The position numbers and the translations under genes were made by a program. A stretch of DNA of 64,000 nucleotides. Source: Hirudinaria manillensis. Taxonomy: Eukaryota; Annelida; Clitellata; Hirudinida; Hirudinidae. The DNA lies in the NCBI GenBank assembly GCA_034509925.1, contig CM067530.1, positions 7,380,001 through 7,444,000 of the forward strand. Direction: 5' to 3'. Position 1 is the first letter of the stretch; each line of letters begins with the position of its first letter. Under the pieces are notes generated by a model that did not search any database, had not been told where the DNA came from, and saw nothing but the letters and a program-made list of their open reading frames with translations. Positions 35,827 through 48,426 of this stretch are shown here, piece after piece.

Positions 35827-38800
35827 TTATCTGTGTAGGAAAACAGAATAGGGATTGAAAGTGGCTGGAGCGGATCCAGGATAGAAATACGCAGTTGGTG
35901 GAGGAGGAGCGGCATAATCTGAGGAATGAAACAACGGAAAACATTCACTTCGTTTCATAATTTAAAACAAAAGTGTATTAAAAATGTTTTAAATTCATCA
36001 AACACTAACGAACGACGGTAGCCGAAGGTAAAGCACCATACAATGCCTGAGTTGAAACTGCAAGAGTGTCCAGTTTTATTTTTTAGTTAGAATAAATGTT
36101 TCAAGTAACATGAAGTAATTTTTGCAGAAGTTCGAGGCAGTGAGAGAACGACATTAATTGGTCTCCATTAGAGCCTAGACTAATATCCATTTCATGGAAA
36201 TGTTTATTATCAATAAGATAATTATTACAAGGTTTATTATCAATAAATTAATTTTTGTACGATTAAGTAATTAAAGCTTAAAGCTTATTGACGATCTTTA
36301 ACCACGTCTCTTAAAAGATCATAATTCAGATCTCATCACTTCGACTAACAAGTACTCGATTCATTACGTTTTTTTTTTGTTTTGACTCTACCAAAGGAGA
36401 ATGTGCAAAACAACAGAAACTTGTAGTTTAAAAGTGAACTTACACACGGCCTGCGGATGATATCCCACAAGTGCAGGACCTTGTGTGGGTACTGAAGGCA
36501 TTTCCCCAACCAAATCTTCCTTTTCCCTCTTCCTTTCTGAACAAAAGTCTTTGACCTTTTGAAGGAATTTTTCCAACAAGAGGGTGAAATCGCCGTAAAA
36601 CTAGAAAAGACAAACATATCATAACTTTCAAAATGAAGGTGAAAGTAATCACATTTCAAGGATTTTTTGTAAAGATGTTATAGCAGCGATAAGATGCTTC
36701 TACAAATATTATTAAATGTAATCTATAAGTAGTTCCAAAGATGGTTGGGATCGGTTGGAGCCGAACTTTACTTTGCTTTATACTTTATTCATAATGAAAA
36801 TCATTATTATCATCTAGTATTTTGCTTTGTTTACTTCATTATTTTAAGATTTTTGTTTTATTCTTCTTTATTGGCTACAGCAAGAAATTTAAGAAACTTG
36901 TTTAGGTAAATTGTTCGTGTTATTTATGTATGGAAACAGAAAGAGCATAGAAATGATTCCTGATTGGATTTTAGAACAATTTTCGTTCAATAGAAATAAT
37001 CTATGCAATCGCAGGAGGAATTTATGGGTAATAGAAATGACTTAAAATTTAAATTTAAGGATTGTCTTTTACTTTTTCTTTTAATTTCTGGCTATAAAAT
37101 TAAACTTTATTTATTCGAAAATTACCGAGCAAAAAGAATTTTGGAACCACTGAACTGATTTAATTATGAATATCCGCAATTGATGGATAACCATTTATTT
37201 ATATTATATCATTTGCTGTTATAACCTTGTTTCCCTCCTTTGTGGTGTTGCTTAATTCCATGTAGGCGTCATAAGCTGAAGCCAATTCTTTCAGTTTGGC
37301 CTCCCTTGCATTGCTATCAGCAGTTGAATGTTGGTTTTTGAATTGCTCGAAGCTAGCATTTGAAGCCTGAGTGTTGAAAATTTATGCGTTCATTCCGAAA
37401 TAGATAGCCTGATTTTATTGTTAAATTAACCTGTATTTGCTTAATGATTCTGTCCTGATTTGCAACACTTCTAGAAGAGAGCTCTCTTAGAGGTCCAAAA
37501 ATTCTTTCTATTTCAGCCATGGAAACAGATTCTTCGTAGAGATGTCCATCTTTCTTGAGGGCAGCCATGAACTTGTTGCCTTCAAATATTTTCAAGTGCT
37601 TTTAATATTTGCATGCAATAGAAAAAATAAATGATTGATCGCACTCGAATCGGTCTTGGCATTTCTTATCCTCTCTTCGAGTTTGTTTCTTTCTTCTTTC
37701 AATTGTTCCACTTGATTCATTAGAATATGAAGGTCTTGAAAAAACTTTTGACTTTTCATGGAGGCCAATGCAGGATTTGATGGAGGAAGCCCTCTTTCGA
37801 TGTCTTCCTGAAAATAAAAAAAATGTAAAAAAAAAACAATATCGGAAATAACCGTTTATATAAACATAGCCAAACACATAATTATTATATTAACTAACCT
37901 CATTTTCACTCAACAAGGCTATGGCGCTTTTATTGAGAGAAAATTTCTGGCGAACGAGAGCATCAGCCTGAAGGGCTTCTTGTATTACCCTCTTATGCTT
38001 TCTAATCTCTTCCTTGATTGGTCCATTCAAAATGTCTGACGGAGTCTTAGTCCAATCATGCCTATATTTAGACCTGAGCTGGCGATCCAAAATTTCCTCT
38101 TCAGCTAAAAGCTTTTCGCACTGAAAGTAATTAAATCTAAGATTATTTGGTTGACATCTTAAGATAGAATCTATTCGATAAAGATGCACCCATTACCTCA
38201 TCAAGTATGCACCTGCATCTTTGCATCATGGTAGGCAGGTCCTCTACTAATCTGTCCAGGTGTTGGTAGCCTCCCAATTTCCGAACTTCCGCCGCTTTAT
38301 CCACAAGGGACTTTGGAAGTTTTCCACTCGTTACATCTTCTATGGCAGCAGGAAGATTCAGAGATACCAAGAGGCTGAGAACAAAATGTAAAACAAATTG
38401 TCAAATTAACGTCCACAACCTTCAAATGCTTGTAACATTTGAATCAACTTGTTGAGAATTTGAGAAGCATTCTTCAGTCTCGTTATTTCTTTTTGTACGA
38501 TGTCCAATCTTCTTTCCTCGCATTTCGTCACTGCTTGATGCACCGAAAGAGGAAGGAGGCGCCCTAGCAAATCTTCATAAAAATTTAAATTGAACTTAAT
38601 ATCGATTGCCTATAAAAGTAAAGTATAAAAGTATAATTTTTTCGTATTATATTCTGTTTAACCATTATATTCTTTTAACCAAGGTAATGAAATACTTAAG
38701 TAAATTTCAACTTCTAAATCTGTATGTTGATTGCAATGACATGCAATGTCATGGATGAGGCGAATTGAAAATGTGGGCAAATAATGGCAAAATAAAAATA

Positions 38801-41224
38801 GGGATAATAATAAACTACCATTATAATTAATTTATATCAAAATTAACGGTTTTAATAATAATTGTTGTAGCATAAGAAGTTACTGAAACTAAATGGATAA
38901 TCATTAAACAGTCATACCATGAGATTCTGGACTGAATTTGATGTTTTCCACAGGAGTTGGTTTCGCGAGAACAGCTTTTTCAATGTCTGGAAGCTTTGTA
39001 GCGTCAGGCACAGTGGCGTGAAATATAAAGGAATTGTCTTTCGCTGCTCTTCCTGCCTCGGTTTCAATAAGTTTCAATTGAACTGCAAATGGAAACGGTT
39101 TCAACGGAGAACTTGAGGCGCATTTGGTCATCAGAGCTTTTGCTTGCTGGAAAAGTCATGAAATCGGTTACAAAGTGGCTAAGATGGAAGAAGTATTTTT
39201 ACTCTCACAAACATTTAAGCGAGCCAAAGTTTCCCCTGGTTTCTTGTTCTCCCGAAAGTTCAATCCGTCGTGGAAATATGCCAAAGCTTGGAAGGCACCT
39301 TTTTTCACGGTCGCGATAACTGGCCAATCCTATAAAATCGTTAATTCATTTATATTCAAAATAAATGTTCATAAAAGAAATAACTGATTCATTATTTGAT
39401 TCAATTAGGCAAAAGTTAACCTTTGGCAAAATGCTCTTCAAAGAACTTTCTTGGTAGAGTTTCAAAGATTCTTCGTATAGAAACGAGCACTGTTGGCACA
39501 ATCTAGCAAGCAAACTGGGTTTCATGTTATCTACGAATATGTAAGAAAATAAATCGATTTGAATTCGTAAATTAAATGAAAGTGTTTGAAAAATCAAACC
39601 CTTCATGGCTTTCTTTACGAAGACATCTTGTGCTTGTGCCAACGTAAGTGTTGCAAGGATACTCAGTACTTCGGGTCTGAGATCATTCGTTGACTCAGCC
39701 CCAGAGAATACGGAGAGAATAGTAGAGTGGAGGTAGGTAAAAATACCGCTGGCTTGCTGCTCGGAACAATTTTTTTCAAATTGTTTATTTAAATGCAAAT
39801 ATTATTTGAAATAAAAGGGTGGGAGTGATGGGATCTGCGGCAGTTGGGGCGAAGTGCCTGGCGATGACCTCATGGGGTATCGTGGGGACTTGGGCTGGGT
39901 GTTTCGGTAATTTCCCTAAACTCTCCCTTCATATTGTTTTTCTTTTTACATTATTTTATACAATTTCTAAATCGTTTCTCTTATATGGTTATTTTCGGGT
40001 AAACTAAAAGTAATCGAACCTGATAAAGTTTAGCGGCATTTTTAAGTCCTTCGTCCGTATCCAGTTGTTGTTGCTGTTCTGCCACAGCATTCTCCATGGC
40101 TGCCACATTGAAAAGGGCACAAGACTTCTCGTAAGCACCTGATGCAAAGGCTGAAATAATGCTTTAATAGATTTATAAATTGTAGCATCTATAGTAGATA
40201 AAAAAGTTTTTATTCTGTTATTGTTGTTCCTTGATATCTAAAAATAATGGGGAAATATTGTTATATAGGATTGATTTGAAAAATGATAAAGAAACATTTA
40301 GCGGAGTTGTAACATTCGTGTATCTTCCGATAAAATGAATATGGAAAATTGTAACGTTTCGGAATGCGGGAGATTTTTGCATTAACTTGGAATGTTTGGA
40401 TGATAAATATAACACCATTAGAAAAGAGGCTCCTAAAACTGAATTGCGTTATCATTCAAGTTCGGAAAAATCTAGCTCGAGTCCTTGGGAATAATAAGTC
40501 CAAATGGGATTACATTGAGTTCTAACAGCATTTCAATATAATTTCAAGTGAGGGGCTAGCTTCACAGAGTTGAAATATTTTAAAGCAGTTGTTGTAAGCC
40601 CGATTGGATCAGTGTTCTTTAATGTCTTTCAGATTGTTGGACCAAACCTTCAAAATAATTTGTTAAGAACAGACTAACCTAGATACATATTCGCCCTTGT
40701 TCTTAGGCCTGGAAAAGCATCTTGCCATTTGAAGTTAATTCTTATCTGTGTGAAGGATGTATTAATTACTTTTTATTTAGTTAAATAACTATGAGTTGTG
40801 GTCAGATCGTTTGATAGACGCGTTTAAATTATGGAGCAACGTCTTTATCAAAAAACCAGGAACTTGATGCAGGATAACTCCAAATTACCTGATTTTCCGT
40901 CAGTGGGAGCTTCAACTCAAGTGCCACAATCTGATCAGCATATCTATGTTCACAAATACGTTGAAGTATCAAATGGAAGATCTTCAATGAATTAGAAATG
41001 CATCATCGTAAAATCTCCTACCTGTGAAAAATATTCAAAGTTTTGTCGTTCTTCTCGTTAATTTTGTCGATGAAGTCTTGTCTGAGATTTTGCAATTCGC
41101 TTAGTGCTGCCTCGTATTCAGCCGAGCTTCCGTACTGCTTGACGTCATCAAGATAATTCAGAATCGGTCTCCTCAGATCAGCATAGCTTCCACGTTTCAG
41201 TGCTATTGAAATGTACTCGGACAT
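35827..41224 (-). CDS. PDCD6IP: ALIX / programmed cell death 6-interacting protein
   Basis: Seventeen exons. The first fifteen are 41224-41022, 40943-40889, 40745-40679, 40150-40020, 39756-39600, 39530-39421, 39329-39213, 39146-38918, 38572-38449, 38374-38197, 38120-37899, 37807-37645, 37579-37431, 37366-37226 and 36600-36444; they join in phase. Then probably 36057-36037 and 35918-35827, about 771 residues in total. ALIX is an ESCRT adaptor for multivesicular bodies, cytokinesis and membrane repair. Residues 1 to about 370 are the BRO1 domain (MSEYISIALKR, NFKWQDAF, LDTDEGLKNAAKLYQ, TLAQAQDVF). The V domain follows (SLNLPAAIEDV, then DWTKTPSD). The C-terminal Pro-rich tail is short (YAAPPPPTAYFYPG) compared with about 150 residues in vertebrates. 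The last donor is uncertain: read-through would end ATVVR and a stop. FAIM lies tail-to-tail. Confidence 0.92.
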
Positions 41225-42601
41225 TTTAGTACAAGAAGAGAACTTTTTCCAACAATACGTAAGCAAATGATGCTTTCAGACATACTCCAATGAGCACGAC
41301 CTGAAGGCTTAATTCTATTGAACAGCTCAGCTGCCTAAAGAAAGGCGTTATTAAACTGTACACAACCTTGTACTTTTTGTCAATTGTTTACCTTTACGAA
41401 TGTATATTGAAAATATTTACATTAAAAGTGAATAAATATAAAGTTAAATATTAAGTGTACTTGTCCTGGAAAAGGTCAGCGCTCTCCTTACCATTTTTAA
41501 TGTTTTACAAAAACGTTCCTGTTTTGCAATCATTACTTATCATATGATTCGATCGCATCATCTCGATCTTTCGATAATCCATGTTTATAAGAAAATCTAA
41601 TTTTCAAAGATTTATCGAGGAAAAATGAAATTGTTTCAGCTACAATCGAAATTTGGATATTTGTGAAAAGTCTCTAAAATCTACGAACTAAAGGCTACCT
41701 CTCTCCAAATCCGAGTTTTTCAAAATTACGAATGCAGAAGATTTTGCACCAAGATTTCCATTTATACGTAAATTCCCAGCAGACACAAAGCTGCGTCTTT
41801 ATACCTTTTCCCTGTTAAACAGAAACAAACTTGCCTTTTAAAGATATAAACAGATAAGACATATTATAATTGTGGTTTTACGATTGTATAATTACCTCTA
41901 ATTGCATTTCATGCTTTTGGAAGTCAAAATAATGCCAGATTAATTTATGATATATACGGTAGGTGCTATGTCCTCTATTTTTTAGCAAATAAGTTGATTC
42001 TAATAACTTTATCAATAAATTCATAATGTGACTTTTGTGGTTAGGTTAACAATATCACTAAAATGGCGGATTCTTGAAAAAATTCTGCTGACAAGGATAT
42101 TTCAACAAATCGTCTTTGAATAAAAAGTATTTTGACGTTGTATTGCAAATAGAATTAACTATGGTAAAGCAATTAATTTTAAAAAATGATTGTAACTTGA
42201 ACGTACAACACTCGTTCGGAGAAACAGCCGCCGCGAAAAGCACAGAGCTAACTACAGAAATTAGAACCTAGTATGAAAAATCCAGATCGGCTAAATTCTT
42301 TGGATTTGGAAATTCAATGCCGTGTGAATTATTTTATTGCTTCGGTTGCACATCTTTGTTAAGCCCATTTTAACGTAAACAATTTGAAGTTCAAGCCTAT
42401 TGCAATAGACAGGTAGCTTCCAAATATAGAACGTCGCACAAATGCCCATAGGACGCACAAAAGCATCGAAGTGAGAGACCACTGACGACATCTCCAGGTG
42501 AATAAGCGATCCTATTACGTACGAAAAAATGCCAATTCACCTTAATATTTTGTCATTTTAAAAAGGATAAAATGCTCTGATTAAACAACTTTTAAAATAT
42601 A
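41225..42601. other. Head-to-head spacer between ALIX and the 42.6-kb gene
   Basis: Holds the ALIX 5' region. On the minus strand an ATG at 41494-41492 is followed at once by GTAAGG, and 41334-41286 is flanked by tttag and GTATGT. These could form an alternative ALIX N-terminus (see findings). Minus-strand frames at 42058-42243 and 42291-42491 have no support. Confidence 0.4.
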
Positions 42602-43848
42602 ATGGAAGGTGAGCACCTAATGTCCGAAAATTCACGATTTCATCACCTGTTTACGATATCGAAAATTTTCAGGCGACATCAACTGGACAACCGTCGCCAT
42701 TTCCTGGTTGTTCTCAACCATTACAACATTTATAATCATTTATCTGACATTTCAAGTTAAGCGTTGCTGTGGAAAGAATAGAAAAAAACAGTATGATGCC
42801 ACCAAAGGCAAGTAATGAGTGAATTTCGGATTTAACAGTTGTATGGTAATTTGTCAAAAACTTTCAAATAAAACCAATTATCTTTTATTATTGTTTCAAG
42901 TAGGTTTGGCAGACCAGGCAGACATGGCAGATTGGTACTCAGACAAACCCCTCAAGACATCAAGTCCTAGAATTCAAAGATCCAGTAAACAAGGTTCTAG
43001 TGATATGGAAACTATAAATTAAATGACTTGTAGTTAAGGCTGGTCAGAAAATCACTTTACTTATAGATGGGATGCTAAGACAAGAAAAGGCTTCAAAAGT
43101 CCTTAATAATGGCAACGCAGTTCATAAAACCTCCCAAAAAGATGGAATTAAGTACAGACCCATCCCACCAAAAGAAGAAAGCATTTTGAGGAAGCCTGAG
43201 AAAAAAACACTTCTGACATCAAATGTAAAACCACCTCAAACGATCCATAAAGCATTGGCTACAGAATCATGCATAAAATCAATATCAATACATTGCATGA
43301 TTCCAAGTAGAGATTGCCAGCCACTCACTCTCATCCAGACTTTGACTTCCTCTCCAACTGAGAAACGGAGGCAGAGCATTGAGAGGCTGAAAACCAGACG
43401 AGCAAGTGCTTACGCAGCTTCTGAAGGAAACGTTGCAGAACCAGCCACGGATAGCAGAAAGCATAAAGCCCAATCGACTTTCCATCACGATTTCCGCTCT
43501 GCAGGACAGATAAGTACCGACCAGGTAACTGCCAGGCGTCCTCCAAGACCCAACAAACTAATCTCATCTGCCACAGGCTCAATCACCAAAGGACTTTCGA
43601 CAGGCCACTTTGAATTTAGGTCTAGCTCAAACTCACCACCTCCAATACTACTTCCACTCACAGCTTCTACAGCTGGCAAGAAAGGGATTCATCAAAGCCA
43701 ACATTCCATCTCAAAATCATTTTCATCTGATACATTCCAACTGAAAAGTTTATCAAGAAACACAAACTATGTTGCAATTTTGAGCCAGAGTGATAAGGTT
43801 CAAAGTGACAAATTACCTCAGACAGTATTATGTAACTCGTCCTGTTAA
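42602..43848 (+). CDS. Orphan single-pass membrane protein with Ser/Pro-rich cytoplasmic tail
   Basis: Proposed exons 42602-42608, 42673-42807, 42904-42999 and 43067-43848 close in phase to 339 residues. The first coding exon is only 7 bases (ATGGAAG|GTGAGC). The second encodes a short N-terminus with an NWT glycosylation site and a membrane segment (VAISWLFSTITTFIIIYL) followed by basic KRCCGKNRKK, so type III topology with the tail inside is likely. The intron after exon 2 uses GC at the donor (AAAG|GCAAGT), a known minor class. The tail of about 290 residues is Ser/Thr/Pro/Lys-rich without a recognised domain. Joining exon 3 to exon 4 requires the donor TCTA|GTGATA; without it a short protein ending METIN would result. 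No family recognised. Confidence 0.55.
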
Positions 43849-43991
43849 TGAATTGATATTGTGAATTCTTTGGCATTTAAAATTGATTCTACATTAAGGT
43901 CGAGTTCTTTCCAATCGGAAAAAATTCCACCAATAATATTAATTATTTCCAAGTAAGCTTTATTTAAGAAATTGTCATTTGAAGGCATCTT

Positions 43992-44233
43992 CTACTTTTC
44001 CTCTATTTGCAGTCTTTGGTTTTTGAAGAAATATCTTCTAACTGTTTCAATAAAAATGTTATAGTGGTTTAGATTCCACAATGAAAATCAAATAATAAAT
44101 AAAATTACTCACTGATGAAATAATCCACTAATTTATAGGTTAAAAAGGCTGATCCAACCGCCGTAATCCCTATGAGGACTGACACGGTAGATTTATGCAA
44201 AATATCATAAACTACTTTCTTTTTGATAGCCAT
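43992..44233 (-). CDS. COX14-like mitochondrial inner-membrane microprotein
   Basis: Two exons, 44233-44113 and 44041-43992 (ATCA|GTGAGT ... gaaacag|TTAG), give 56 residues; human COX14 has 57. The order of features matches: a short N-terminus (MAIKKKVVYDIL), a single hydrophobic span (VSVLIGITAVGSAFLTY), then K-x-V-D-Y-F followed by Arg-rich RRYFF and a charged helix NQRLQIEEK, resembling COX14's VRVYHYFQWRRAQR ending. COX14 couples COX1 translation to cytochrome c oxidase assembly. At this length similarity cannot be proven by eye, so this is a likely assignment only. It is divergently placed from STARD7, another mitochondrial protein. Confidence 0.55.
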
Positions 44234-44964
44234 TTCACAATTTTAAATACACAACTTATTCGTAGAATCAACGACGAGAGAGCCCCAACAACCTTGGTCG
44301 AGCGGTTATACGTGAATTATTCAACATGGATTTATTAACACAACAATCGATCTGTAAAAATAAGAATAATATTTTTTATTTGTTGGGGTTAATTTGTAAA
44401 TAATAACAAAATTAGACATAAATTCAGTTTTAGTAACGATGTCTTCTTATGTGTAATCAAGTAAATATTTAATTCAAATTCAATTAGTCTAACTTATATT
44501 AACTATTCTAATTACATATGTTTGTATTAATCTATTTAAATTTTGATAAAATTTGATGTGCCAATTGCCTATCTCTAATAATTTAACTTTTACTTCTTGG
44601 ATTAGGCCTCTTCAGCCTCCTGACCTTCATAATTATCATTCATTGCCATTCTCGTTACAGCAGTTAAAATATTTGCGTACAATTTCTGAATGCAGTAAAT
44701 ATCTTCTCCAATTAATTGTTTATGTTTAAAATTTATTCGGCTTAATTTGCAAAGGAGTACAAATGCTCATACAATTCAATAGCATATAAATTAATAGCCA
44801 AATTTTCTAAACAATATAACTAATAATTAAAAATATTAAAGTGAAATTATTTTTGTAAAACTTAAGATATACTCGTGATCGTTACGTTAGTCAAAGTTTT
44901 AAACCTTGAGAGCAGTATTGCTTTTTAATGATTGCCGCTATCAGCATTCGTGTTTATTATTGGA
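44234..44964. promoter_or_regulatory. Shared head-to-head upstream region of COX14-like gene and STARD7
   Basis: 730 bp between two divergent start codons with no other gene. No specific promoter motif can be picked out with confidence. Confidence 0.35.
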
Positions 44965-47160
44965 ATGTCTAGATTCAATGCGTGTTCGTTTAGAGAAGTT
45001 TTTCGCGACTGCTTATTTTTATTTTCGCAAAAGGCAACAGTTTTGAATTCGGTGTCCCAAAGATCTACCACCGTGACATTCATGAAACCATCAACTTTTT
45101 TTGGACTAAATCTGTGTCGCAAATTTAATGTTAAATCATATTTCAATGCACGAGAGTGTCTCAATAGTTGCTCGAAGCGTGTGAGGCAATGGACGTCGTC
45201 AGAGCAAAACGTGTTCAAATTCCTCCTTACGAAACACTACAAGTCTGTGGCCATCCAAAGAATAAGAAAATCGAGTCAAATACTTTATCAATGCACAAAT
45301 TTAGGATTTGATGGACAATATTTCCGCTTCTTGATTGAAAGGTGGCTAAAGAGTTTTACTAAAAAAGATTGGAAGAACACATGGTATTTTGTGTTAGGAT
45401 CAACAATTTTTGTTTGGGATGAAGACAAGGTGTCTGATGCAGAGCTTGACAGGTTAGTCTTTGTTTTGAGTACTTACAAATGGCTCTAACATTATTATTT
45501 TTAGAGTTTCAGAGGATATTGAAGTAAAACGCCTGGAGAAGGAATCAAATCCCGAGTGGGAGTTAATAGTTAATAAAGATGATGTATTAATTTGGAGACA
45601 ATCCATTCCAGTAAAAGGGCTTTATAAATACAAAGGTATTGAAACTTAACATTGCAAATGTTTGCTCATATTTCATTAATATCATTTTTTACTTAAAAAC
45701 AGTGAGTGGAACTTACAAAGATATCTCTGCCAGATCATTTTTCCAAACTCAGGTTAATTGATAGTATCTTAATTGCAATTTAGATTCCTTCATGGTTCAT
45801 GATTGCGATTGTTGTTTGGCATTAACGTAAACTAGAAAAATGATTAATTTGAATTAATAGAAATGTTGAAATATATTCTAAGATGCATTTGTTATTATAT
45901 TTGACTATTTATTGATAATATATGTATTTAACTTGAATAATTTTTAATACAATCAAATTTTAGTTATATTGTGTAGTTATCATTTAATTAAATTAAATTA
46001 TTAAAAATATCATCCATCTGATATAATTTGAACTTGGATTTTTTAAGGTGGATCTAGATTTTAGAAAGCAGTGGGACAAACATGTCATAAGTCTAAATGT
46101 TGTTGACAAAGATGTGTCCTCAGGCTCAGAAGTAGTTCATTGGATTACTGAATTCCCAGTATGGATAATTGTTTATTGATTCAACCTATATTGATCTTGT
46201 TAATATACTGTCATGTTTATATTACAGTATCCTATGTCCAGCAGAGAATATGTCTACGTCAGGAGACATAAGGTCAGTTTGTAGTTATGTAGTATACAAT
46301 TTTTCTTTGCTTATTCTGTTTTATTTTCTAGCTCATGCAGGATAAGATTGGTTGATTTAATTGCCATTTTAAATGTGTAGGAATAGCAATGGTTGGAAGC
46401 ATATTTCTTTATTGCATTGCGTTTATGGGAATGTCTGATTGTAACATATTGCTAGTTCAAAATGGCATGAATAATTAAAATCATAATCAGGAATGATATT
46501 ATATATAACTAATGTCAGCTGTTGATGTAGTACTAATTTTTTGTTTTGTTTTTAATGAGTTCAATGCCAATTTTTAATTTAATGAAATAATACAGTAAAC
46601 AATTTTTTGTAGATTGACAACGATAAAAGAATAATGGTTATCATCAGCAGGGGCATTCCTCAACATCCGGCCGTTCCAATGAACAATAGCCACGTCCGAG
46701 TTACAGATTATTGTTCAGAAATGGTCATACAACCCCACACCAGCTTTGATGAGGTTATTTGACATTCTCATTAGTATGTTGTGATTTGTGTCATAAATTA
46801 AGTTTATTGCGGGTTGATTTACATCTATAAAGCTTTTTTAAAATGTTATCTTTCAGAATGGCTTTGATTACATACTTACATATTTTGATGATCCAAAGTC
46901 ATCAATACCGAAGGTGGCTGTCAGTTGGGCGACCAGTTCAGGTTTGTGTGGTGTCAGAGATTGATTGCTAACAGTACTTAGGTGTGAATACTAAAATTAT
47001 TTTTCTAATGACAGGTATCCCAGATTTTGTTGACAAACTCTACAAAGCAACTGTGATGTTGCAGCACAAAAAGAAATTGGTTAATGCTGATATTGGCTAC
47101 AAAAATGAACCTCTGAAAAATATTGAGAAAACCCACGATGAAAATCAACTTCCTATGTAA
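44965..47160 (+). CDS. STARD7: StAR-related lipid transfer protein 7 (STARD7)
   Basis: Eight exons (44965-45452, 45505-45635, 45703-45752, 46048-46158, 46228-46272, 46613-46753, 46857-46941, 47015-47160) close in phase to 398 residues. The first ATG is at 44965; the frame is open upstream but without ATG. STARD7 carries phosphatidylcholine to mitochondria. The N-terminus is rich in Arg, Ser and Phe with few acidic residues, as in a mitochondrial presequence. The START domain (about 180-375) shows WELIVNKDDVLIWRQSI, SGTYKDISARSFF, DFRKQWDKHV, SGSEVVHWITEFPYPMSSRE, YVYVRRHK and NGFDYILTYFDDP, all close to the vertebrate protein. Confidence 0.93.
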
Positions 47161-48426
47161 AGGAGGAATCCTCAAAATGAATCCAAATAACTAATTTTTG
47201 AATGTCTCATCTTCCCTCTTAACCTTCCTAATACAATACCTTGGGAAGTATTGTCCTTTCATATTATGGTGTAAACAGCTATTGTTTTATCTTATTTTTT
47301 TTTATTAAACTTCTCTAGAAACCTGGGGTCGTTTAGTCCTATAACTGTGGCATCTATCTAGATCAGTGCCTCTAAGAATTTTTTCAGATTTTTTTGTTAG
47401 GATGGGGGTAGTTAGAAAATATAATATATTTACTGTGATTTTGAAGTGTTGAAATATCACCATTTTTAAGCCGAGAGAATGATGTGACCAGTATTGGCAG
47501 TGTTCCGGTAAACTCGTTCATTAGATTTTCAGTGGCCTGAACCATAATGATTTGGTTTGCATAGGAAGATGATTTTAGCTTTTTCTGTTTTTTTTTTTAT
47601 GAGCCCAGAGAATACCCCTGCAGACATAAGAAATGTTGCCAGATTTTGGTCTGTATGTCTTTATTTATAGTGTGTTTTTGCCATGATTTCCTTTCAGGGC
47701 TGTGGGTGGATGTGAGTTATAGGCAAACTTTTGTCCTATTTAACTGCAATACCCAATCTTGCAGAACTTGCGAATAAGCGTGGTCAATACGCGTGCTGTG
47801 CATTTGCATAAACCAGTTCTAGTTTGGGGATGAGAATGTTATTCAAGTGTTCAAAGCTAGAATCTTCTTCACGCTTAGCGTACTTCCCACGAAATATTGA
47901 ATTATTTTTGAGATTACGAGATCCTTACAGTTTATATCAGGCATTTGCATTCCATTTAGTTGTTTTTTCGATCAGTGATAAATGTTAATAAGTATTAATT
48001 CCAGATCCTGGCTGATTTTAAATTATTATTTTGATTTACGACCTCTTTCCTCCTTTTGAAGAGACCCATGCCAACCTTTTCTACCGATAGGGTCTGACAA
48101 AATATTAACATATGTGGGCGTTTGTCGAATTCGAAAAGCTGATATTTGTACGCTTTGAGCGATATGCATTTTTTCTGTGTTCTTGAGATGTCTTCTTGAA
48201 TAAGTGACAAATTATTTTTAAAAATTGGCTGAAAGTTTATAAAATCGATATTAGGTTATGACTGTCGACCATGTGACAAATGGGATTTATTTAAAGGTGC
48301 CCCAGAGAGGTCTCGCTTTGTCTTAATTAGGTTATTAAAAGTAAACAAACGTCTGCCGATTTTGACTTGAGTCGAAATCGCATTAATATTTGGGATTTAC
48401 AGAAAAGTTACTTTATTAACGAAGAG
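47161..48426. other. Intergenic spacer STARD7-PIP4P
   Basis: Contains the STARD7 3' UTR. The frame at 47995-48210 on the minus strand has no support. Nothing else recognised. Confidence 0.4.

Noticed and set aside
43285..43876. Several minus-strand frames
   Set aside because: Antisense to the tail exon of the 42.6-kb gene.
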